Source: Bifidobacterium aquikefiri
Lineage (GTDB): Bacteria; Actinomycetota; Actinomycetes; Actinomycetales; Bifidobacteriaceae
Assembly: GCF_002259795.1 (NCBI RefSeq)
Contig: NZ_MWXA01000003.1
Span: forward strand, 62,001 to 126,000
Direction: 5' to 3'
Length of the DNA: 64,000 nt
How positions within the stretch are numbered: the first letter of the stretch is position 1; each line of letters opens with the position of its first letter. Made by a program: the position numbers and the translations under genes. Below the pieces are notes generated by a model that saw only the letters and a list, made by a program, of their open reading frames with translations, was not told where the DNA came from and did not search any database. Of the stretch, positions 18,361 to 27,245 are shown piece after piece.

Positions 18361-19026
18361 ATGGCATTTCAAATGAGCAAGAAGAAACAGGTTATTGTTG
18401 TTGCAATTGCAGCGATTGTGTGCATAGCTATCGTTGCGGGGCTTGGTATTTGGGCAGAGCTGTCCTGGAACAAAACTCAGGCTGCGATGATTGCCAGCAC
18501 AAATCAAGAATCGAGCTCCTCTTCTATAGATGGGAACTCAAATGCTTCATCTGTTTCAGATAGTAGCGATACAAGTAAAAGTTCAAGTGTTCAAACAGAT
18601 TCTGTCAGCTCAACGTCTGACAAGGGTACAGCAGGCGGTTCATTATCTTCAACCGATGCAAATGATCCTGGGGATGGTGTTGCTCGAGATACGAAAACAG
18701 TCACAAATACTACAAATTCAACGAACGGAAAGGTCGTCGCGCAAGTAGCTCTCAGCTGGTGGGACGCTGATTCTTCAGGGATTCACGCCAACGGCAGTGT
18801 AAACAATTTCATTGAGTCGAATGGAACATGCACATTGATTGCAACTCAAGGTTCAAACCAAGTTACGGCTTCGAACAAGTCAATAGCAGATGCGACTACA
18901 ACTGCTTGCGGTGAAATTACGATTCCACGAAATCAGATTGCGAAGGGAACCTGGCAGATACATATATCGTACTCGTCGCAAGCGGCTTCAGGTAATTCCG
19001 ATCACGAGACCGTTCAAGTCAATTAA
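18361..19026 (+). CDS. Membrane-anchored Ser/Thr-rich extracellular protein of unknown function
   Basis: The 221-residue protein has a short basic N-terminus (MSKKKQ), one membrane helix (VIVVAIAAIVCIAIVAGLGIWA), a low-complexity Ser/Thr/Asp/Asn-rich linker (about 45-125), and a small C-terminal beta-rich domain (about 125-221). The domain includes VVAQVALSWWDADSSGIHANG and two Cys (in NGTCTLIA and TACGEI) that could form a disulfide. The helix reads as a type II anchor rather than a cleaved signal. An ATG at 18373 is an alternative start. It lies between the polytopic protein and the lectin-like protein. No family recognised. Confidence 0.65.
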   Translation: MAFQMSKKKQVIVVAIAAIVCIAIVAGLGIWAELSWNKTQAAMIASTNQESSSSSIDGNSNASSVSDSSDTSKSSSVQTDSVSSTSDKGTAGGSLSSTDANDPGDGVARDTKTVTNTTNSTNGKVVAQVALSWWDADSSGIHANGSVNNFIESNGTCTLIATQGSNQVTASNKSIADATTTACGEITIPRNQIAKGTWQIHISYSSQAASGNSDHETVQVN

Positions 19027-19114
19027 GTGGCAAAGAGATGCTTTAACGGTTGCCCGTTTACGATGTAAAATACAACATGGTGGTCAGATTAGCAACATTT
19101 GGGAGAACGAGTAT

Positions 19115-21325
19115 ATGCAACATAGAGTTCTGAGGTGTGTTGAGGCAATCGTTGTTGTGTTTGGCATAATTCTTTCGCTGACCATCGCTGCAGGGTTGCC
19201 TACCATTGAGATCGCTTCTGCTGCAGTAAATGCCAAGAATTTTAATGCAGGATATATTATCTCAGACTCACGTTTTTATGATTCCAACGCAATGACTGCC
19301 GCACAAGTGCAGACATTCTTGAATCAGCAGGTTCCAACATGCCATCCTGAAAAAGATTCAGCCCCTTCAACAATCGTGTGCCTGAAGAATTATTCCACGA
19401 CGACCACTGCGGAAAGCAAAGATGCCTATTGCGCCGGTTACGTAGGTGGAAAGAAGCAAACCGCTGCCCAGATAATCGATGGAGTCGCCCGCAGCTGCGG
19501 AGTGAGCCAAAAGGTGCTTATCGTTCTTCTGCAGAAAGAGAATGGCTTGGTGACTCATACCTGGCCAAGCCCGTGGAGGTATGAGACAGCCATGGGATTT
19601 GGTTGCCCCGATACCGCAGAGTGCGATGCGAAGTACTATGGCTTCTTCAATCAGGTCTACAATGCCGCTAGGCAATATAAGCTTTACAAACTTTTTCCAG
19701 CGAAGTATCAGTATCGGGTCGGTACAAACAAGATTTATTGGAATCCTGCGGCCTCTTGTGGAACTTCAACGGTAACGATCAAGAACCAGGCAACTGCAGG
19801 ACTATACAACTACACGCCCTATCGGCCAAATCAGGCTGCGCTCAATGCAGGTTATGGGGAAGGGGACGGTTGTTCGTCATATGGCAATCGTAATTTCTAT
19901 CTATACTATGGCGATTGGTTTGGTGATCCGACAACAGAAGCAGGACCAATTCTTACAAGTATGGCTGCGGTAACAATTCCGAATGGACAATACTATATCA
20001 ATTCTGCTCTTGCATATACTTCTAGCATTGATATACCTGGCGCGAGTAAGCTAGACAAGGTTCAAGCTCAACTTTATGTGGGCAATCAATCTGTAGCACA
20101 GCGGTACCAGTTCACAAGACAGTCAGACGGAAGTTATGAGATTGTTAATATGAACTCCGGAAAGGCACTTGATGTGTATGGGGCAAGTACTAGCGCTGGT
20201 TCAATGATTGACCAGTACGCCAGAAATAACTCCAAGGCACAACGATGGTTCATAAGACAAGCCGAGGGAGGAAGCTATTATCTTCAATCCGCCTTGGGGA
20301 ACTTTGCTCTATCTGTTAATGGCTCAACTGCGGCAAGTAAAACTCAGATTGTCCTTAACCCTGCTCAAAATGCCGCAAATCAGAAGTTCTTGTTGTCTTC
20401 TACAACGACTGTTGCGACCAACACGCCAGTGGAGATTCTCTCTGCCCTAAACAACAATTATACGATTGATGTTGCCGGTGCCTCGTCAAATAATGGTGCG
20501 GCGATTCAGCTTCATACGGTAAATGGAACCAGCGCTCAGGAATTTGTTTTGAAGCAGGTTGCCAATGGTGTCTATGAGATTGCGAACGGTTCAACATCAA
20601 AACTGATAGAAATACCGGGTGGTGCGACAGCGAACGGTTCTGTGCTACAGCAATATCAATCGAACGGTACTCAAGCCCAGCGTTGGTTCCTCCGCGATGC
20701 TGGTAACGGAAGGGTATCATTCTATAACCTTAATTCCGGGAAGTTCGTTGAGCTTTCCGGAGGTATTGTTTCGGAGAATAAACGGCTGACAATCTATACA
20801 GGCAATGGCACGATAGCACAACAGTGGATGCTAAAAGCGTTTCCTCAACAGACTGCTACTACCTCGCCGACAACCCCGACTATGTTAATAGCCAATGGTA
20901 CATATCGCATGGGGAATGACATTTTGACTTCTACTGTTCTTGAGATTGCAGGGGCCAGAACTGAGAATGGCATTAGGACAAGTCTGTACCAATCAAATGG
21001 GACAAAGGCTCAGCAATGGACAATTACAAACTTGACCAATGGTTCTGTTCGAATTACAAACGTGAATTCTGGCAAGGTCCTTGATGTTGCGGGTGCACAG
21101 ACTGCGAACCACGCTACTGTTCAGCAATATAGTTCGAACGGGACAAAAGCTCAGGAATGGTTTCCAGTAAAAAATGCTGATGGTTCGATTACATTCAAAT
21201 CAGCGTTGAATGGACAGTATGTTTTGGACGCACACAATGGACAGACTGTGAATGGGACAATCGTTGCTTTGTATTCCTCGAATGGCTCAAAGGCACAGCG
21301 ATGGATATTGTCAAAACTCTCTTGA
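19115..21325 (+). CDS. Secreted lysozyme-like protein with nine ricin-type beta-trefoil repeats
   Basis: I place the start at 19115 (736 residues) behind GGGAGA; the reading frame runs further upstream but over the preceding gene. A signal peptide (1 to about 37, ending IEIASAAV) leads into a 230-residue domain with CGVSQKVLIVLLQKENGLVT, ETAMGFGCPDTAECD and YYGFFNQVYNAARQY. This resembles actinobacterial secreted proteins called hemagglutinins, with a lysozyme/transglycosylase-like helix bearing the Glu. Residues about 275-735 hold repeats of the form LDVxGA...NGxxAQxW, counted as three beta-trefoils. Likely a surface glycan-binding, possibly wall-cleaving protein. The catalytic role is inferred from a single motif. 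Confidence 0.8.
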   Translation: MQHRVLRCVEAIVVVFGIILSLTIAAGLPTIEIASAAVNAKNFNAGYIISDSRFYDSNAMTAAQVQTFLNQQVPTCHPEKDSAPSTIVCLKNYSTTTTAESKDAYCAGYVGGKKQTAAQIIDGVARSCGVSQKVLIVLLQKENGLVTHTWPSPWRYETAMGFGCPDTAECDAKYYGFFNQVYNAARQYKLYKLFPAKYQYRVGTNKIYWNPAASCGTSTVTIKNQATAGLYNYTPYRPNQAALNAGYGEGDGCSSYGNRNFYLYYGDWFGDPTTEAGPILTSMAAVTIPNGQYYINSALAYTSSIDIPGASKLDKVQAQLYVGNQSVAQRYQFTRQSDGSYEIVNMNSGKALDVYGASTSAGSMIDQYARNNSKAQRWFIRQAEGGSYYLQSALGNFALSVNGSTAASKTQIVLNPAQNAANQKFLLSSTTTVATNTPVEILSALNNNYTIDVAGASSNNGAAIQLHTVNGTSAQEFVLKQVANGVYEIANGSTSKLIEIPGGATANGSVLQQYQSNGTQAQRWFLRDAGNGRVSFYNLNSGKFVELSGGIVSENKRLTIYTGNGTIAQQWMLKAFPQQTATTSPTTPTMLIANGTYRMGNDILTSTVLEIAGARTENGIRTSLYQSNGTKAQQWTITNLTNGSVRITNVNSGKVLDVAGAQTANHATVQQYSSNGTKAQEWFPVKNADGSITFKSALNGQYVLDAHNGQTVNGTIVALYSSNGSKAQRWILSKLS

Positions 21326-21391
21326 ACGGAGAACGTCCTATATGCGTATGATGACTAAATACCATTGTCCGCTGAATTAGAAAGAATACCT

Positions 21392-22432
21392 ATGAGTTGT
21401 GGAATCAGTTTTATTATTCCCGTTTATAATGCGGAAAATTATTTAAGGCAGACATTAGATAGTATCGTGAAGCAGGATGATGGAAATATTGAAATTATCT
21501 GCGTCAATGATGGTTCGACCGACAATAGTTTCGAGATGCTTGAGTCATATTCACAGCAATATGCATGTATTCATGTAATTTCACAGCGAAATAGTGGGAT
21601 TACTGTAGCTAGAAATGTTGGTCTTCGCCAGGCTCAGGGTGACTGGATCTGTTTTATCGATGATGATGATATTTTGGCACAAGGAGCTGTAAATCTAATC
21701 GAAAATAAGGCAGACCCAACCTGCCAAATTGTCTATTTTCAATATTCTCCGTTCTCAACTGATTCTCCAAATCAGCAAGACAATGATGTTAAGGGTATCC
21801 AATACTTTACAGAAGTTCAGATCAGACATATCCAGGCTGACTGTATAAACCGGTTTCGGAGCAATAAACCAGTTATTCCTCATTCGGTGTTGCCCACTCC
21901 TTGGGCGAAGATTTACAGACATGAATTTCTTCAAAACTTTGGTTTTCATTTTAGAGACGAAGTAACTCATGAGGAAGATGTCGTATTTAATTTTGAGTTA
22001 CTGTCGAAGGTAAGAAAGGCAATGCAGATCGATTCGATTCTGTATTACTATCGATGGTCTATTTCATCAGAAAGTCACAGATATCGCCCTCAGATTCTTA
22101 GCAGTGTAAACAAAACGCTTGATGCATACAAAGAGATAATCCAGCAAGATTACCCGCAGCGGAAGGATATAGCTGAGCTGTACAGATACAGAGTTCTGTG
22201 GGAATTGCTTTATTGTATCTATTTGGGACCAATGCACGCTCAGAATCCGCATTCATATTCACAGAGGAAATTAGAATTTATTAATCTGCTTAATGGACCG
22301 CGTTTTAAAGGAATTTTTTCTTCTGTATCAACACTTCGATTTGAGTGGCCCCAAGCCACTCTTTCAACCCTCATCAAATACAGGCAATTCTGGTTGCTCA
22401 ATCTATTGGGTAAGTTGAAGCGCAGAATCTGA
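21392..22432 (+). CDS. Family 2 glycosyltransferase
   Basis: The ATG at 21392 gives MSCGISFIIPVYNAENYLRQTL (346 residues), the standard GT2 opening; a TTG start at 21365 is in frame but less likely. Motifs are IICVNDGSTDNSFEML (nucleotide binding), GDWICFIDDDDILAQGA (DXD) and HEEDVVFNFELL (the ED catalytic-base region). There is no membrane helix. It probably adds a hexose or rhamnose to a lipid-linked chain; donor and acceptor cannot be read from sequence. The gene is AT-rich like its upstream neighbours. Confidence 0.85.
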   Translation: MSCGISFIIPVYNAENYLRQTLDSIVKQDDGNIEIICVNDGSTDNSFEMLESYSQQYACIHVISQRNSGITVARNVGLRQAQGDWICFIDDDDILAQGAVNLIENKADPTCQIVYFQYSPFSTDSPNQQDNDVKGIQYFTEVQIRHIQADCINRFRSNKPVIPHSVLPTPWAKIYRHEFLQNFGFHFRDEVTHEEDVVFNFELLSKVRKAMQIDSILYYYRWSISSESHRYRPQILSSVNKTLDAYKEIIQQDYPQRKDIAELYRYRVLWELLYCIYLGPMHAQNPHSYSQRKLEFINLLNGPRFKGIFSSVSTLRFEWPQATLSTLIKYRQFWLLNLLGKLKRRI

Positions 22433-22604
22433 TTATGTGGGACTTCCGGCTTGTTTTTATATATTTAATTCCATAACTGAAAATTCCTTTGTTTCGATTC
22501 ATGCTCTCTTGTAGAGCTTCAGAGGAAGATAAAGAAATATAGTTCTGGCGGAAGAGTTAAAGAGTATATTTCTGCGGGTTATTACCTCATTTAGGAGTGG
22601 ATAT

Positions 22605-24083
22605 ATGCGGCGTGGTCTAGTTTTGAATCTTATTGGCAATGTTGTATTTTTCTTAACCTCGTACGGTATTCACTACTACCTCGGTAGCACGATGCCTGCG
22701 GCTAGCTATGGCATTGTGGGTACGATTATGACCGTTCTCGATTTTGAATACATGTTCCTCTCCAATGGTGCACGACAGTCGCTCGCGAAGGAAATATCCA
22801 TGCGTCGCTTCGATGTGGGTGATGTGATTCGAAAAAGCTTGTTGTTCCAATTGCTGTTAATTCTTGCATTCTTCTGCATCAATTTCTTTGGTGCCCCTGT
22901 TTTTAGTTATATTCTGAATGACCCAACACTTGCCATCTACTTCAGAATCGCAGCTTTCCTCGTGCCTGCAAACGGATTATTCGTTCTGCTGTTGGGCCTC
23001 AGCGACGGCATTCAACGGTTCAGTACAAGTGCATTATTGAGCACTATCTACCCAATTGCAAAATTATCGGTTATTCCTTTGATAATCTTCTTCTTCCAAA
23101 AGGATCCCGTTGCAGGCATGGAAGTCGGCTATCTCCTGGCACTGATATTCTCGATTGGCTTAGGATGCATCCTGATGTTCAGATATAGGAAGGAATTGAA
23201 GTCCTTCAGTAGTCGTGTAATTCCTTTCAGAACCATTGCTCACAACACATTAAGCTTTTCAATATTCTTTATTATGGTGTCTCTCGTGCTCAGCATCGAC
23301 ACATTGATTGTGAAATCGGTTGTTAAACCTGCTTCGATGGCTGGCTACTACACTGGTGCCGTCAACTTTGGTAAGCTTTCGTACTATCTCATGACTGCAT
23401 TCTTCACGGTCATTCTTCCAGTCGTTGCCAAGGCGGTCGGCCAGAATGACGTGCACGGGGCGGTGAAACAGGTGAAGCAATTCATTTTGCTCGTGCTCTC
23501 GTTTATTTTGCCCATCCCCATTGTCATCTCCGCTTCAAGTGCCTCGCTTCTCATTTCCTTCTATCACCCTGCGTATGCGGTTGCGGGTACCGCATTGAGC
23601 TTCCTGTCGCTTTCCAGCTTCTTCATGGGTATGACGGTCATGCTGAACATGGTGCACACCTCATTTAGTTCAAACAGATTCTCAGACGCGCTTTCGATCT
23701 GTTCGTTGGTTATTGTTGTTCCCATCTTCATTCTGGCTGCAAAGTTTGGCGGAATCACTCATATTGCGTTGGCAAGCATGATTTGCACCGGAATTGCGAT
23801 GGTGATTTCCTATCTGATACTGGCTCGGAAAACGGGCAATATCATCACGCGCAATGCCATCATTGCAATCGTTTCAAACGCAATTCTATGGGTTGTGGTC
23901 AGATTGCTGTTCCATGTCTTCAACATTGAAGGTCTGGGTATCATGGCGCTTATCTATGTAGTCATATATGGTCTGTATATCACCATTATGCTCGCCACAC
24001 ATGTGGTCGTAATTCCCAAAGATTTGCTGAACATGATTCGCAAGCGTGGTGGCCGCAAGAATTCAGAGGAAGCCGTACACTGA
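22605..24083 (+). CDS. wzx: Wzx-type polysaccharide flippase
   Basis: This 492-residue protein has about 14 hydrophobic segments in the MATE-like polysaccharide synthesis (PST) arrangement. It begins RRGLVLNLIGNVVFFLTSYGIHYYLG and has the typical early loop ASYGIVGTIMTVLDFEYMFLSNGARQSLAKE. AGGAG sits seven bases before the ATG. It should flip undecaprenyl-linked oligosaccharides across the membrane. The next GT2 gene begins five bases after its stop, so the two are one transcription unit. An ABC-type exporter (Wzm/Wzt) lies 14 kb away in the same locus, so two glycan routes may coexist. The family is clear; the substrate is not. Confidence 0.85.
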   Translation: MRRGLVLNLIGNVVFFLTSYGIHYYLGSTMPAASYGIVGTIMTVLDFEYMFLSNGARQSLAKEISMRRFDVGDVIRKSLLFQLLLILAFFCINFFGAPVFSYILNDPTLAIYFRIAAFLVPANGLFVLLLGLSDGIQRFSTSALLSTIYPIAKLSVIPLIIFFFQKDPVAGMEVGYLLALIFSIGLGCILMFRYRKELKSFSSRVIPFRTIAHNTLSFSIFFIMVSLVLSIDTLIVKSVVKPASMAGYYTGAVNFGKLSYYLMTAFFTVILPVVAKAVGQNDVHGAVKQVKQFILLVLSFILPIPIVISASSASLLISFYHPAYAVAGTALSFLSLSSFFMGMTVMLNMVHTSFSSNRFSDALSICSLVIVVPIFILAAKFGGITHIALASMICTGIAMVISYLILARKTGNIITRNAIIAIVSNAILWVVVRLLFHVFNIEGLGIMALIYVVIYGLYITIMLATHVVVIPKDLLNMIRKRGGRKNSEEAVH

Positions 24084-24088
24084 TTACT

Positions 24089-25117
24089 ATGCCTGTGAGC
24101 AAGCCGCTTGTATCCATAATCGTGCCTGTATATAACGCAGAACGCTATCTGAGGCACTGCGTCGATTCAATTCTTGGCCAGAGCTATCGCAATCTGCAGA
24201 TACTGCTCATCGATGACGGCGCGACGGATGCTTCCGGAGACATGTGCGACGAATATGCAGCCCATGATTCAAGGGTGACGGTCATTCACAAGCACAACGG
24301 CGGCATCGCCAGCGCGCAGAACGCAGGACTGGATGCTGCCACGGGAGACTGCATTGCATTCTGCGACAATGATGACATCATGCACAACAACAATGTTGAG
24401 CATCTGCTGATGGCCTTGCAGAAGACGCATGCTGACATGGCGAAAGGTCGCTGGAATCAGATCGGCGTTTCTGAACTGCCCGTGACCATTGAGTCTGCCT
24501 CTCAGGCTCAGAGCTTGGGGGCGCTGACGCTGATCGATGATCCCCTCAATGCATATCAAAGCGTGTTCTGTAAAACCCTGCGCATTCTTGGAGGGGCAAA
24601 GACAGAAGCTCGCTATTTCAACGAAGCCAATTGGTGCAGACTCTACAGGCGAGAGCTGTGGGATGGCCTGCGATTCAAAGAAGGTCATTACGCCCAGGAC
24701 ATACGCATGGCGGGTCCACTCTATGCACGCACGAAACGCGTGGTCGATGTGAACGAAGTGCTCTACTACTGGCTTCAGGAACCGGATTCGGTGACCCATT
24801 CACAGCGCACGCCGGCCTTCTGGCATGACAATGTCACTGCTGCCGCAGAGAACTTCGAGTTCACTCTTAGCCATGGAGTAGTTCCTTATCGCAACTACTT
24901 CGGACTTACGGCGAGTGTGCGAGATGAAAAATTGGGGTTGAGAGAATCAAGCAGACAACAAATTCATGCGAGTCAAACAAACAATGATGATTATGATAAG
25001 GTGCGACTCTTAGTTGCAAGATTGAGTCACAGGGATCGTCTCAAGTGTCGGACTTTAGCTATAATCCGTCGTGGTGAGAATAAAATTTATGATCAATTGA
25101 TACATGCCATGCAATAA
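24089..25117 (+). CDS. Family 2 glycosyltransferase
   Basis: The 342-residue protein shows KPLVSIIVPVYNAERYLRHCVDSIL, LLIDDGATDASGDMCDEY, GGIASAQNAGLDAATGDCIAFCDNDD (donor and metal binding) and a later GHYAQDIRMAGPLY in the position of the catalytic base. There is no membrane segment. It follows wzx by five bases and has no good Shine-Dalgarno of its own, suggesting coupled translation; a GTG at 24095 is an alternative start. The first 800 bases are GC-richer than the last 200. The 3' end of the gene forms the left arm of a long hairpin. Confidence 0.85.
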   Translation: MPVSKPLVSIIVPVYNAERYLRHCVDSILGQSYRNLQILLIDDGATDASGDMCDEYAAHDSRVTVIHKHNGGIASAQNAGLDAATGDCIAFCDNDDIMHNNNVEHLLMALQKTHADMAKGRWNQIGVSELPVTIESASQAQSLGALTLIDDPLNAYQSVFCKTLRILGGAKTEARYFNEANWCRLYRRELWDGLRFKEGHYAQDIRMAGPLYARTKRVVDVNEVLYYWLQEPDSVTHSQRTPAFWHDNVTAAAENFEFTLSHGVVPYRNYFGLTASVRDEKLGLRESSRQQIHASQTNNDDYDKVRLLVARLSHRDRLKCRTLAIIRRGENKIYDQLIHAMQ

Positions 25118-25150
25118 CAATGGTGTATGGCATATGGCATGTATCAATTG
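25094..25150. terminator. Long hairpin overlapping a stop codon between convergent genes
   Basis: The 17 bases CAATTGATACATGCCAT (25094-25110), which include the last codons of the glycosyltransferase gene, are perfectly complementary to 25134-25150. The 23-base loop contains the stop codon (25115-25117) and nested ATGCCAT/ATGGCAT pairing. It sits between convergent genes, so a bidirectional terminator is likely. There is no clear U-tract. Confidence 0.6.
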
Positions 25151-25203
25151 TGAAAATTGCGATTTATACGAGTCATAGCGCAAAAGACTGAATGTTCAAT
25201 ATT

Positions 25204-27207
25204 TTATTTATTTCTGCAGGCGCTATTGGAATAATATTTTCTACTTACAAAATCTTTGAGAAATTTTATGAGCAGAACTACACCTATGGTTTCGAGAATT
25301 TGAATAAGTGGGGTAAAAGCTAAGGTATAGTACTTCAACTGCTGGTAGTTAGGTGTTCCTCCGACAGGGTATTGCCACGAAACCGCAGTTGTAAGAGCAA
25401 TGACTGACAATACACAGGAAATTGAAATAATTGCTGTGTACATTTTTATTTGAGTAACGGCAGTCAAATGTTTTTTTCTAACCATCCTATAAATTTCTAA
25501 AATACAAGTGCCTCCGAAACCAAGGATGGAAAATAATACTAAGAATGGTGCAGCAGTTCGATAAATGCGGAAAATCGTTGATGAGAATTTTGTACTAAGT
25601 GAGTATTGGAATGATTGAGATGATTGTGCTGCATCGTTTGAAAGAGGGAAAACGGTCGATAAAGAAGTTTCAAGTATTCGACAATTATTAGCGTTTGTAT
25701 CAATGGGACAAATTGTGTTTTCTCTATTTGTTAGTTGGAAGTCTTGCCAAAGGACAGATGTGTCCCAGATTGCATGGAATGAAGATTTCAGAGCAATGAT
25801 TTGGTCAATATTCTTTTTCGGCAACAGTGAAGTTGGAGTGAAGCCAGAGCTTTGTTGTAAATTTGCCGTATCCAATTCTGAATTAATCTTCGCAAACAAG
25901 ATTTGTGGGTCACGTTGATTTTTGTATAGTCCTGCCTGCTGAAGATATTTCAACATTACCCAGACTCCCATATCAGATCCTGGTGGAGTTTGCCTCCAAT
26001 TTTTGATTCCAAACTCACTGGAGTTCCTCATTAAATTAATGAGTTTTGTTTGAGATTTAAGTGTCGGGGATGCATTGATAGCTTTTTGCATCACTGACCA
26101 GGGTATCCAAGTGTAGGAGGTTCTTTCAGGGGATTTAATTTGGTATAGCCTAGAGAAGAATCCGGCAATCTCTCCTTCTGTGCGGATCGATCCATATGGG
26201 ACACCAAAATAATGCTCATTGACTTTGTTATACATCCAGGCTCCGGCACCAAATGTTGAAATTGGTGTTGCTGTCACGATTAAGATTGCAATAACTTTAC
26301 AGGTTTTAATTTTTAAGGGGATTCGTGATCTGAATAACGAGAGTATCGATTGAAATTGAATGACTAATGGAATAAGTATGCCACTTGCAATCAGAGGTGC
26401 CAGCCAGATACTGGATTCCTTAATATACCAGAAGAATGCCAAAGTTATTCCAAGAAGTATCCCTATCGCAATTTCAAGAAAGATATATTTGTTGTGTTGG
26501 AACTGATGAAATTCCAAACTGAAATGTATCAATATGAGGATCAGACCAAAAATGAGGAACACTGTAGGTGGAATGATTGATTCTCGGTATATTCTTTGAG
26601 CGGTGGTATCATCAAACCCTACTGGAGAGAATACGAAGAACGAGTATATCAATATATACAGCAAAGTTGACCATTTGGGGGAAGTAAAGTATTGTAGATG
26701 CTTTGCCAAATAATAAAGTCCAGTGCTTGCGATGAGTGATGAAATAATCCAAAGTATTGTAAAGGCGAGCCTGTAAGGAATACCTAAAACTCTAATAAAA
26801 GAAAGAAAATACGGATATGACATCGGTTTAACCTGCGCCCACAAAATGTCATCTGCTGTAGTGGGATGAAAATGATTCCACAGATGAGAATAATCAATCA
26901 TTAGAAAATCATCAAGATGCAGATTCACAGTTGATCTAGCCGTTAAGGGGAGCATCAAACCGAAAATTAGCCTAATGCTTGTAATAATTATGACGAGTAC
27001 AAATGCTGTTCTTGCATATTTCTCGCTTCTGTGTTCCATCGAGTTTCTGGTACCTATCGAACTACTGAATTCCTCTGGTGAGGAGTCTGGAATCGGATTC
27101 TTTTCAACCTTATGCTTATCGAACCGCTTATTGAAAAGTGTCAATAAGTATTGTTGTGACGTAGTTGACTGAGTATTTGAATCACGATTTAAACTAATTC
27201 TGGCCAT
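25204..27207 (-). CDS. Polytopic membrane protein, GT-C-like, AT-rich
   Basis: I use the ATG at 27207 (667 residues); a TTG at 27219 is in frame. A polar N-terminal tail of about 65 residues precedes about ten membrane helices. After helix 1 the segment LHLDDFLMIDYSHLW carries a pair of Asp where GT-C enzymes have their catalytic acid. A large outer domain (about 335-530) lies before the last helices. It runs opposite to its left neighbours and in series with another membrane protein gene 38 bases upstream. It is clearly AT-rich, suggesting acquisition or rapid exchange. Likely an outside-acting glycosyltransferase; not assignable to a named family by eye. Confidence 0.55.
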   Translation of the reverse strand: MARISLNRDSNTQSTTSQQYLLTLFNKRFDKHKVEKNPIPDSSPEEFSSSIGTRNSMEHRSEKYARTAFVLVIIITSIRLIFGLMLPLTARSTVNLHLDDFLMIDYSHLWNHFHPTTADDILWAQVKPMSYPYFLSFIRVLGIPYRLAFTILWIISSLIASTGLYYLAKHLQYFTSPKWSTLLYILIYSFFVFSPVGFDDTTAQRIYRESIIPPTVFLIFGLILILIHFSLEFHQFQHNKYIFLEIAIGILLGITLAFFWYIKESSIWLAPLIASGILIPLVIQFQSILSLFRSRIPLKIKTCKVIAILIVTATPISTFGAGAWMYNKVNEHYFGVPYGSIRTEGEIAGFFSRLYQIKSPERTSYTWIPWSVMQKAINASPTLKSQTKLINLMRNSSEFGIKNWRQTPPGSDMGVWVMLKYLQQAGLYKNQRDPQILFAKINSELDTANLQQSSGFTPTSLLPKKNIDQIIALKSSFHAIWDTSVLWQDFQLTNRENTICPIDTNANNCRILETSLSTVFPLSNDAAQSSQSFQYSLSTKFSSTIFRIYRTAAPFLVLFSILGFGGTCILEIYRMVRKKHLTAVTQIKMYTAIISISCVLSVIALTTAVSWQYPVGGTPNYQQLKYYTLAFTPLIQILETIGVVLLIKFLKDFVSRKYYSNSACRNK

Positions 27208-27245
27208 AGTTGCTTTCAAGTGTTGTTATTTGAGGAACAAGGAAA

